Source: Aurantiochytrium sp. KH105 (Eukaryota; Sar; Bigyra; Thraustochytrida; Thraustochytriidae). From it: 64,000 nucleotides of DNA. Both the position numbers and the translations under genes were made by a program. The notes under the pieces are model-generated. The model did no database searches, was not told the DNA's origin, and saw nothing but the letters and a program-made list of their open reading frames with translations. Shown piece after piece: positions 44,678 through 53,800 of this stretch. Every line of letters starts with the position of its first letter. Position 1 is the first letter of the stretch. The DNA lies in NCBI GenBank assembly GCA_003116975.1, contig BGKB01000175.1:1-64000 (forward strand), given 5' to 3'.

Positions 44678-47308
44678 CTAGTTTGTGTCGGTGCTCACAT
44701 CCTTTGAGCTTTCTTGAAGACCTGCAGCGCTGAGCACTTGGCCAAGCGACTTGATGGCGTCTAATTTAACCATCCTTTCCTTTTGCAATTCGGCCTCGGC
44801 GCGCTGGATGATTCCGCGCAGCTGTTGCGTCGCCGAGGGGTCGCAGTCAGCCAGCAACGTGACGCCGCGGCGAGCCTCCTCAAGACATGATTTCCACTGC
44901 GCTTTCTCGGCCCGACACGCGCACAATCGTGTCCATCCCTTTCCATACGCTTCATCCGCAGCGATGGCAGCTTTGGCGTCTTGCATAGCATATCGAAAGT
45001 CTCGGAGACTCTGGTAGCACGCAGCCCTGTTGCTGTGCAGAATTGCGAGCGTGCGAGCATGTTCCTGTTCCGCGTCTGTCTTGGCCTTTTGCAGGCCCTG
45101 GAAGCTCTGCAGAGCACGAAGCGCGTTCGTGTACGCAACCACAGCGCCGGAAAAGTCTCTGGCTCCGAATAGGTCCTTACCTAGATCCTTGAACTTTTGC
45201 GTTTCCCGTAACAACTGAATTTGGCATTCTTGCTCTTGCGTGGGCTGCAAGACACCTGACGAGAGACGCGCCGCAGCTGCCTCGTAGCGTCCAGTCTCAA
45301 TGAGAATCTCGCACAGTCCACTCGCAGCCTCGCCAGCGAGAGCACTAGATTGGCAGGATTCAGCATATTCGAGACCCTTTTCAAGGTCTGCAAAAGCGCC
45401 CTGAAGATCCCCTGTGCAGGACTTGATATGCCCGCGACGCGTATACAGGCGCGCCAGCATCACGACATCTGCTTCGGCCTCCTCTTTGATCGCCGCGTCT
45501 AAGCAGGTGATAGCCTCTGCAAACTTGCTGGCCAAAACAAACTCGATGGCTTCCTTTTCGCGGGCAGGAAGCGTCCGCTGCGCAGTCACAGGTGCAGGCG
45601 CAGACGCAGATTCCACACTCTGCTTCTCATTGTCTTCTTTAGTTGTTTCCTCCGCTTGATCGCCCCAAAGAGGAGAAGAGGGCTCACGTTGTTGACTGGG
45701 AGAAGCTGTTGCTTCTGACGTTTCACTGCGCGGCGAGATGAGCGTGCTGACATCGGTGAGTTCGTTATCGTCGACAAGTTCCACAGGGTCCGTGACGGAG
45801 ACGTCGACTGCGTTTTCGTCTGCGCAAGAGCTCTGATCAAGACTAAGTGTGTCATCAGCCGCATCACCAAAGGGTGAAGAGTGGTCGGCCGGAAGGTTCG
45901 ATGAGAGAACCTGATTCCAGATGTTCCTTTCCGACATGGCAGCGTTTTTCGCCAAGCTATGCACATGCGTCTCCTCCTTTTCTTCTTCTTCTTCTTCTTG
46001 TACTTGCTTGCCGGTTTCGAGGCGTACTTCTTGCTCTTTTTCTCCAGCCAGGGCGAAAGAATTGACTCCATCGCTAGCGGTTTGTCCCAACGTCTCCGAG
46101 GAGTCTTTGACCTTGTCGTTTCCTCGGTCGTCGGAATGGCCTTGCGGTTGGTGGTGCGCCTTGAAACTAATTTTCACCAGCGTGAGAATGTCAAGTGTCG
46201 TTACGACCTGACCTGCATCGTTTTGCACGGGAAGATGGCGGAAGCCACGCTCAATCATTGTGCGTAAGCCCTCATACGGGTTGATGTCGGCACGCGCCGT
46301 CATGGGGCGGCGAGTCATGATTTGTGACACTTGCATTGTCGCTGCATCTGCGTTACGGGCAAGCACTTTTCGCACAATATCAGACTCGGTCAGAATGCCA
46401 AGCAGAGATTTGCCCTGGTTATCCACAACCAAGAGACTGGTCAAGCGTTGCGCACGCATGCAAGCTGCAGCGTCATAAATGCATGTATCAGCAGAAATTT
46501 GGTCGATGGCCTCTGGACCAGCAGTGTCGCTTTGCAAGTTCCCGGCGGCAAGCACCTCTGAGCGGACTGCCCCAAGCACTCGCACGAGTTTACCCGCAGG
46601 AAACGAAAGAGTATGTGCCAGGCCAGACGCTTTGCCTGAAGCAATGGCGCCGACAATATCGACGCACCCCACGTAGTTGCATGACGCGCAATCAACAAAC
46701 GGCACGTGTCGAAAGTTCTGGCGGGCCATGAGCTCCAGTGAGCGCTCAAAATACTCGCTGAGACGGTCGCCGTCCACGTCGAGAGAAACCGGGTCATGTG
46801 TCATGATCGCGGCTAGATCCTCTGGTGCGGGACCCTTTTGCGCCACGACCTTGCGTACAAGGTCCTGCTCGGTGACGATACCGCGTACCGTGCGGTCCGC
46901 ATTGAGCACAATGACACAGCTCTGACGCTGTACTCGAAGTCGCTCGGCAGCATCGACAGCGGATAGCCCCACAAAGTCATCATCTTGGGCAACCACCACA
47001 ACGGCAGCACTTACAAGACTCTTTGCGCGAATGCGAGGGTGGGACAGCACGTCGAGCGCTGCGTCAAGACGCGCTTCCGTGTCTGCTTCAACCTTGTCGG
47101 CCTTGGTTTTCTTCTTGTTGAGTAGCTTCTTGCCCATGCGCGACAGAGAGCCCGTTCGCAGGACATTGTTACGGTTCTTGGCCAAGAGCGATTCATTCTC
47201 CTCGTCTCCGTCGCTATCTCTATCTTTGTCTTCGTGGGTCAGCCCGGTCGTGCTCTCGCTTCTCCTCGCCATCATGGTCTGTCTTGGTCTGCTGGATCGC
47301 GCGCCCAT
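44678..47308 (-). CDS. Four-CBS-domain protein with C-terminal TPR repeats
   Basis: 876 residues from ATG at 47308; Met12 or Met13 of this frame are alternative starts. Two Bateman modules fill about residues 85-400: CBS units end in GIVTEQDLVRKV, GCVDIVGAI, GILTESDIVRKVL and TTLDILTLV. The layout resembles plant CBSCBSPB proteins, but there is no PB1 domain. A long acidic Ser/Glu-rich linker (about 400-585) is followed by TPR-like helical pairs, clearest at about 715-850 in a co-chaperone-like three-repeat block (FKDLGKDLFGARDFSGAVVAY, LHSNRAACYQSL). CBS pairs usually sense adenosine nucleotides; TPRs bind partner proteins. So it is plausibly an energy-responsive adaptor. Partner and ligand are unknown. 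No signal peptide. Confidence 0.85.
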   Translation of the reverse strand: MGARSSRPRQTMMARRSESTTGLTHEDKDRDSDGDEENESLLAKNRNNVLRTGSLSRMGKKLLNKKKTKADKVEADTEARLDAALDVLSHPRIRAKSLVSAAVVVVAQDDDFVGLSAVDAAERLRVQRQSCVIVLNADRTVRGIVTEQDLVRKVVAQKGPAPEDLAAIMTHDPVSLDVDGDRLSEYFERSLELMARQNFRHVPFVDCASCNYVGCVDIVGAIASGKASGLAHTLSFPAGKLVRVLGAVRSEVLAAGNLQSDTAGPEAIDQISADTCIYDAAACMRAQRLTSLLVVDNQGKSLLGILTESDIVRKVLARNADAATMQVSQIMTRRPMTARADINPYEGLRTMIERGFRHLPVQNDAGQVVTTLDILTLVKISFKAHHQPQGHSDDRGNDKVKDSSETLGQTASDGVNSFALAGEKEQEVRLETGKQVQEEEEEEKEETHVHSLAKNAAMSERNIWNQVLSSNLPADHSSPFGDAADDTLSLDQSSCADENAVDVSVTDPVELVDDNELTDVSTLISPRSETSEATASPSQQREPSSPLWGDQAEETTKEDNEKQSVESASAPAPVTAQRTLPAREKEAIEFVLASKFAEAITCLDAAIKEEAEADVVMLARLYTRRGHIKSCTGDLQGAFADLEKGLEYAESCQSSALAGEAASGLCEILIETGRYEAAAARLSSGVLQPTQEQECQIQLLRETQKFKDLGKDLFGARDFSGAVVAYTNALRALQSFQGLQKAKTDAEQEHARTLAILHSNRAACYQSLRDFRYAMQDAKAAIAADEAYGKGWTRLCACRAEKAQWKSCLEEARRGVTLLADCDPSATQQLRGIIQRAEAELQKERMVKLDAIKSLGQVLSAAGLQESSKDVSTDTN

Positions 47309-48131
47309 CTTGCCCAATGACGCTTTCCTTTAGTGATACGTTTTCCTTTCTTCTTTTCAAGTTGCTAGCAAGAAGAGCCCTGTCGAGCACAGAGTCTCGT
47401 CGTGGTCGTGGGGCTCGCTCGCCGAGCTCGAGCTCGGGCCGATCGAATACCCGAGGGTAAGTGCACGAGTCCCCAAGTTCGCGTTTCTCCAGGCAAGACC
47501 CGCACGTGCGCGCGCCGCGCCTGGCCTCGAGACGGGCCGCCCGCCGCACGGCCTCGTTCGCGTCGCGCGCGTCGGCTGCGCTCGCCTTCCCGGTCTGTCT
47601 CTGAGCCGATCGGGCCTGCGCGCAGCCCGAACACGCTCGCAGTCGCTCGCTCGCTCGCTTGCAAACTCTTGCGGTTTCGGGTCGTGGGTCTCGTCGCGCG
47701 CGTCGCGGAATCGGGCGTTTCGAAACGGCGGTACTCGCAACCGCCAGGTCTAACGGGGGAAACCGCCGGGTAGGCCTCTTCGCCTAACGACCGCGCGGGC
47801 TCGGCGCGAGCGAGGCAGAATCGAAACAGAGCGCGCTGCGCACGAGCGAGCGGCGAGCGGCGCGCGCGGAGACGGCTGCGAGCGGGGCGCGCACGCGGGA
47901 GGGAGCGGGGGAGAGCGGCCGCAAATCGCCGCGGGTTTCCACGCGCGCGCGGCCTTCGCAGCGCGGCGTCGGCGCCGGGCCTGACGCGAGGATCGGGGCC
48001 TCCATCCTCGACACCGCGACGTCCGTCAACTCTTGCCGGGCGACGGCCGAACGGCGAGCGGAACCCCACGCACGCACCGCGCGCGCACGTCTTGCGCGCG
48101 TACAAAGAAAGCCGCGGCAGAGACGAGCACC
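47309..48131. promoter_or_regulatory. Shared upstream region of the CBS-TPR and RPA32 genes
   Basis: 823 bases between two divergent start codons, extremely GC-rich from 47500 to 48070 (CpG-dense, with TCGCTCGC words). Long open frames here are composition artefacts. The stretch next to RPA32 ends GACGAGCACC just before ATG. Confidence 0.5.
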
Positions 48132-49073
48132 ATGAGCGGCTATGGCGACTACGGTGATGCCGGAGGTTACGGCGGGGGCGGCGACTACGGCGGCGGCTAC
48201 GGCGGCGGCGGCGGCGGTGGCGGCTACGATGCGTATGGCGGCTTCGGCGACGGCGGCGCTGCAAACGGCGGCGGATTCATGAACGACGGGAACGGGAACA
48301 GCCAAGGATCCCCGACCTCGAAGCGCACCAAGGTGGAATACATGGTGCCAGTGACGATCCGGCAGATGATCGAGGCTAACGAACAGCCAGAGGCCGGCTT
48401 TATGATTGATGGAAGACTCGTGCAGAAAGTCTCGTGCGTGGGAAAGATCATGAACACGAACAAGAAGTCAGCCAGCTTTGAGCTGGAAATCGAAGACTCG
48501 ACCGGCAACTTTACTGTGCAAAAGTGGCTCCAGAACGATGAAGAAGAGATCCCAGACTTCCCTCTCGGCTCCATGGTCATGGTCTATGGCACACTGCGTA
48601 CATTCAATGGCAAGAGGAACCTGAGCTGTTTTGCGGTGCGTCCTATCGACGACCAGAACATCATGACGCACCATTTTCTCGAGGCCATGATGGCGCACCT
48701 TCAGGTCACGCAGGGACCCGTGAACGCGGACCTGCGCGCTTCGCAGCAAACTGCGATGCAGACCTCGAGTGCCATGGACTCGGGCTACGATCAGCCCGGC
48801 GTAAATCCTGCGCAGGCACTCACAAGTGCGAATGTCAACCAGGGTGGTGCGGATGGCGACCTTGCTTCCAAAGCCTTGCGCATTTTCAACGCGCCCGAAG
48901 CAGCAGAACTTGAGGAAGGCTATACCCCTGAGGAGGTTCTTGGGATCATGAATCAGCAGGGCTCCGCTGTTACCCTGCAGCAAATCATGGAAGCCATTCA
49001 CGGTCTGACCAACGAAGGCCATCTGTATTCGACCATTGACGACAACCACTACAAGTCGACTGGAGAGGGCTAA
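48132..49073 (+). CDS. RPA2: Replication protein A 32-kDa subunit
   Basis: 313 residues from ATG at 48132, chosen because it has a good context and because the preceding open codons look non-coding. The first about 45 residues are a Gly/Tyr-rich repeat (GYGDYGD, GGGYGGGG). Residues about 65-175 form the OB-fold domain D, with VPVTIRQM, GKIMNTNKKSASFELEIEDSTG and FNGKRNLSCFAVRPI. The C-terminal winged helix is at about 255-310 (GYTPEEVLGIMN, GLTNEGHLYSTIDDNHYKST). RPA2 is the middle subunit of the heterotrimer that coats single-stranded DNA during replication and repair; its winged helix docks repair proteins. The N-terminus differs from the short Ser/Thr phosphorylation tail found in animals and yeast. 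Single exon. Confidence 0.94.
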   Translation: MSGYGDYGDAGGYGGGGDYGGGYGGGGGGGGYDAYGGFGDGGAANGGGFMNDGNGNSQGSPTSKRTKVEYMVPVTIRQMIEANEQPEAGFMIDGRLVQKVSCVGKIMNTNKKSASFELEIEDSTGNFTVQKWLQNDEEEIPDFPLGSMVMVYGTLRTFNGKRNLSCFAVRPIDDQNIMTHHFLEAMMAHLQVTQGPVNADLRASQQTAMQTSSAMDSGYDQPGVNPAQALTSANVNQGGADGDLASKALRIFNAPEAAELEEGYTPEEVLGIMNQQGSAVTLQQIMEAIHGLTNEGHLYSTIDDNHYKSTGEG

Positions 49074-49481
49074 CGACCCGCCGCTATTACAGCAAAGCAT
49101 AACAACAACGACAACAAGAAGATGCAACTTTCTAGTACTACTAAAGTAAACAAACAAAAAGACAAAAAGAAAAATAAGCTGATGAAAGTGAAGGTCATGT
49201 GTGCCTGCATGCATGCCTGCCATCTAATGTCATGCCTTGTCATGAATCTGGCATGGCGCTTTCATGATCTTTGGAGGATTCTGATAGCTCGACTCTTGAT
49301 AATCATCGTACTATCATCCCTTTTCATCAAGCTCTTGCCACACGCCCTCGCCGCGCGCAAGTGTAAAAGTCAAATCTAGTCCGATTCGACTAGAATTACG
49401 TTCATCAGATTCTTGGATTGGGAATACAGAAAAAACTAACATGACAGAAAGATGTTCTTTTGCGGCCTGCGCGCCCACGCG
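49074..49481. other. Convergent intergenic region
   Basis: 3' flanks of RPA32 (plus) and the LpxA-like gene (minus). It has an A-rich stretch at 49140-49180 and a CATGC-rich palindromic patch at 49200-49225. No gene is seen. Confidence 0.5.
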
Positions 49482-50438
49482 CTACCGATCGGGTATAAGA
49501 TGACCGATACGAAGTCTTCTCAGATCCCACTCTGCGACACAATCACTCGACATGTCACTTTCTCCGCGAACAAAACCCACCAACTCTCGAACAAGAAGGC
49601 TGTTAGGGAAGAGCTCGAGACTCGTCGCTGCGCGCGCGTCCATAGTGCCGGCGTTTTTATCATTGCCCACGCCGAAAATGAGGTTTGTGGCCTCTCGAAG
49701 CGCTGCGATCTCGGTCGAGGACGTCTTTTGACGTCGCAAGCCTACGAGATTGAGGCCTCGAAGTCGGGCACGATTCCCAAGGGCAAGAACAAAGGGCGCG
49801 ACATGACGGTCCACGGCGCTGGCCCCGCCAATCATGGCCAGACGGCCAATGTTGACATGTTGGCGTACGGTGCAGGCGCCTCCAAGCGTGGCAAAGGCAC
49901 CCACATGGACATGGCCTGCAAGCTGGACCAAGTTGGACACGACGACGCCGCGCGCGAGAATGCAATCATGACCAACGTGAGAGTTGGCGAGGAGTAGACA
50001 ATTGTCTCCGATGGCTGTCAGCCCCCCGCCTAGCGCTGTACCGCCATTGACGGTGACAAATTCGCGCACAACGCAGTTCGCGCCAAGGCGCAGCTTGGAC
50101 GGCCCGAGAGATGGGTCGTGCTTGCGATCTTGAGGCGGTCCACCAACCACAGCAAAGGAGTGAATCTCGCTCCCAGGGCCCACCACCGTGTCCCCTGTCA
50201 CGACAGCATGCGGCTTTACTTGCACGCCCTCCTCGAGACGGACGCCGGCCTCGACCACGGCGAAGGCGCCTACCGAGCAACCTGGACCCACATGTGCACC
50301 ATCCTCCACTACCGCCGTTGCGTGAACGAGCGGGTCGCGGCCCGAGGCCAGCCCTCGACTCGAGGCCAGGGCACGGTCCGAGGCCAGGCCGCGGGCTAGA
50401 CTCGGCCTCGCGCACGCCGCCACCGAGCGGCTCAGCAT
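49482..50438 (-). CDS. lpxA: LpxA-like UDP-N-acetylglucosamine acyltransferase, organelle-targeted
   Basis: 318 residues from ATG at 50438. The first about 35 residues are Arg/Ala/Ser-rich with an internal RGLAS-type repeat and few acidic residues, which suits a mitochondrial targeting peptide. Residues about 36-225 are a left-handed beta-helix of hexapeptide repeats (VHATAVVEDGAHVGPG and onward). The LpxA active-site segment ANSHVGHDCIL keeps both histidines of the bacterial HIAHDC motif. The C-terminal helical domain starts NLVGLRRQKTSSTEIAALREA, which is diagnostic of LpxA rather than LpxD. In bacteria LpxA adds a hydroxyacyl chain to UDP-GlcNAc in lipid A synthesis; plants carry mitochondrial orthologues. 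No other lipid A genes are in this window. Confidence 0.9.
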   Translation of the reverse strand: MLSRSVAACARPSLARGLASDRALASSRGLASGRDPLVHATAVVEDGAHVGPGCSVGAFAVVEAGVRLEEGVQVKPHAVVTGDTVVGPGSEIHSFAVVGGPPQDRKHDPSLGPSKLRLGANCVVREFVTVNGGTALGGGLTAIGDNCLLLANSHVGHDCILARGVVVSNLVQLAGHVHVGAFATLGGACTVRQHVNIGRLAMIGGASAVDRHVAPFVLALGNRARLRGLNLVGLRRQKTSSTEIAALREATNLIFGVGNDKNAGTMDARAATSLELFPNSLLVRELVGFVRGESDMSSDCVAEWDLRRLRIGHLIPDR

Positions 50439-50815
50439 TCTGGCTTTGGTGTTCTGCCGCTCCCTGACACTATAACACCCACCTCAAAAACGCAACTGAG
50501 GTGAGCCCACCTAATTTTTTAGAGAGCATCGGAGAGCATGCTAAAAATGCTGCTTCGCGTGGGCCTACTGCTGAAAAGAAGTCCCGTCATAGCTGCTGGA
50601 GCATACCAAGTAGCGAGCAATCTTCAAAGCTCCGCATAACAAATAAAGAGTGGGGAATGGTTTGGATTTGCTTCACTTCCCTGCCTGTGTTTGGTGACCT
50701 TCAAAATCACGAATTCTTTCAGCTCCCGAGCACACCAACATTAATGCTTGTGCAGGATTTACCCATTTATATGGTTACGTAGCTCAATACATTGCAAACG
50801 ACAAGGGGAATCGTC
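50439..50815. other. Intergenic region between LpxA-like and ankyrin/TRAF genes
   Basis: 377 bases holding the LpxA-like promoter and the 3' flank of the giant gene. AT content rises from 50500. No gene is seen. Confidence 0.5.
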
Positions 50816-53800
50816 TCAAGGCAAATTGCGCAAGCCGGGCGATGCAATCGTCCGCCGAATGCACTCTTCACGCTCGTGGAGCTCGCGATCTTCAGCACGA
50901 ATTTCTTCGCCGCATCCTAGCGAGCACAAGACTACGCGCTTGGGGCACTCCCTACGCTCATGTCGATTGAGCTTCTCGGCAGGCATTGTTGCGTTGCAAC
51001 CAAGTCTGCACCACGCAATACGCTTGCGACATTCGTACTTTTCGTGCGTTTCGAGCTCGTCAAAGGGCATCGTCTTCGGGCACCCCACGCGGCAGGTAAC
51101 CTTGCGCTTTGTGCAGGAGTAGCGCTTGTGGTCCGGAAGGGATGAAAGGGGCACGTCCTCGCCGCAACCTTCGGCGCATCGCACAAGTCTTCGTTGGCAT
51201 TCCTCTTCGAGATGATACGCAAGCTGTCGATGGCGCAAGCGAGTGTCAGGCCCAGCTAGAGGCCCGCCCTCGAAAGTCTTGGACAGCGAACACCCGTAGT
51301 TCGGGCACCAAACCAGTCGCTCAGCGCACTCCGTTTCCAAATGCCGTTCCATATCTGCAAAAGGGACCTTGAGAATGCATCCGCCTTGGCATTTGACGAA
51401 TCGGCGCACGCACTCCCTTCGCAAATGCTTGTCGAGATGTTGTGCTTCAACGAAATCTTTGCAATGATTTGGACAGACCACCGGTCGACGCGGACAGTGT
51501 GCAAGCTCGTGCGCAACTCGATCTTGGTAGCGTGCTCCATCTTTGCATTGCCACCTGCAAGGCACAATTCGCGAGCTGCATTTCAATTTTTCATGCGTGT
51601 CGCGAAGGCGCGCTAGCAGCTCCTTCCCGCAGCCTGGCACGCGGCAGCGCACGAGACGCTCCGGACACAATTTGCGGCGATGCTCCGAGTACTTGTTCCA
51701 AGGTAGAACAGCCCCGCATCCGTTCTCGCAAATTTGGGCACGCATGGGACAGTCTGACTTGTCGTGCACGTGCATTTTTTCCAGAATGACCATCTCGTCG
51801 CATCGAAGACACGGAATGCGCCGCTTCACACAGCGGAATTCAACGTGCCGCTGCAGATTGTGAGCCTGCACGTCCGTTGCACCACAACCATTTGGACATT
51901 CTGCTGGTCGATTCGGACACTCCAATGTTACATGATCATGGCGCTCCTCAGCCCACATTTCCGTGATGCCGCAATTGTAAGGGCATTCTGCCGGTCGTTT
52001 CGGACAAAGATGTGCCTCGTGATACCCGATGAAATCTGGATCCTCCTCATTCTCGATTTCTGTGCGAGTCATGGTGCGCGAAAAGTAAGACTTGGGCAAT
52101 ACGCGAAGCTTTGCGCCGCAACCCCAGCCGCAAATAACGACTTCGTTCGCTTGGCCTCGCTGCGCCACGGCCCTGCCCAGGTTGCCATAGCGCACTTGAG
52201 AAAGCTGACGCACCACCTCGACAAAGTTCGACCGGCGAGCGTGCTCAATGGCAGTTTTACCATGCACATCTTTGCGGTCCAACGCTGCGCCATGCTCCAG
52301 GAGCAATCTGCATGCCTCCCACTTTCCCGCAGCTGCAGCGTGAATGAGTGCCGTCTTCCCGTCTCCAAGGACTGCGTCGGGGATAGCTCCGCGCTTGAGA
52401 AGCGCCTCCATGACATTGATGCGGCCTGCTTTGCTTGCCATCGAAAGAGCCGTGTGCAAAAGGCTAGTCTCGCGATTTACGTTCGGTGCGTTCAGCGCAA
52501 GGTCCGAGAGCATTTCCACCGCGAGGACGCGTTCGTCGTCCTTATTTGTTGACTCCGTGCCTCGCCACGCAGCATAGGTAAGCGCCGTGTGGCCTCCGGG
52601 AACCTCATAGTCAATTGAAGCACCAGATTCAACGAGACGCACCACCTTTTCAAAGTCTTCCTTGAGGACGGCATCAGCCATGCTTTCATTGAGCTTGCGA
52701 ACCTTGTCTACCTCGGCGGCCTTCTCCTTCCGTTCACGCTCGTGTTCCTGCACCCGAGCAAGATGCTCCTCGTGCTTTCTCGCCTCTTCTTGCACGAACT
52801 GAAGCGCCTCACGGTTTGGGCCAATCTCATCCCATCCGACGCCGTGTTTCCACGCGAGTCGGTCCTGATACCGGACGCCAGCTTGCGCCACATTGTGCGA
52901 TGACTTGATGGCTTGCCGTTCTTCGGGCACAGACTCCATCTCGTGACCCAAGAGTCGCAGACGCGTGAGCTCCTCCTCAGAAAGCTCGTCCACAACGAAA
53001 ATAGCTGCGTTTCCGCGCCGCATCCGCGCGTTCACGCGCGGCCATGGTGTGGGAAACCGGTACGGGATGGGCCCCACAGGAAAGACGGGACTTTCGCGCT
53101 CGAGACGCGCCCCACGTAAGAGCAAAAGTCGGGCGCACTGTGCATGGCCATTGTACAACGCGTGCGAGAGCGGCGTTCTGCTCGACTGCCGCCACCGTCG
53201 ATGCCTGGCAGCAAGCCGCCGTAGCTGATAAAAGAAGACGAGGTCCTCGTTACGAAATTGGCTCGCGAGCGCTCTGGTCCATGCAGGCCGATGTTTCCGC
53301 TTCAGATAATGTCGTACCGTCGCTTGCACGAGCGTCGCGGCAATGGCGCGATGATCGTCCTCGTAGTCGACAGCCGCGCCGCGTTCGAGCAAGAGCTCGA
53401 TGACGCGCACATCGCCGTACATGGCTGCCCAAGAAAGGGCCGTGTGGCCGGCTTGGGTTCGAGCCGAGAGCAGGCGCACACAGTCGAGTTGAGCGCGGGT
53501 ATCACTGAGTTCCTGTGCCCGCGTGACTAGCTCACTGTCCACGTCAGCAAGAGGAACAGTTGCCGCGAGAACCTTGCTTTCTGCGAATCGGGCCTGATGC
53601 TCCGCTTCATCCACGACAAGCTTGAGCCTGTTTAGCTCACCTCTGCGTGAGCTGGCTTCCTGGCGCTTCGGGAGAAGGGATCCTGTAGTAAGCGTGTGTT
53701 TTGCCACAACGGCATGCGCCCAAATGTTCAAAGAGTCAATGAGCTGCAATCGCTGATTATCTTCCCCGCCACCGGCAGAAGACGACTCGTTTACTTCTAG

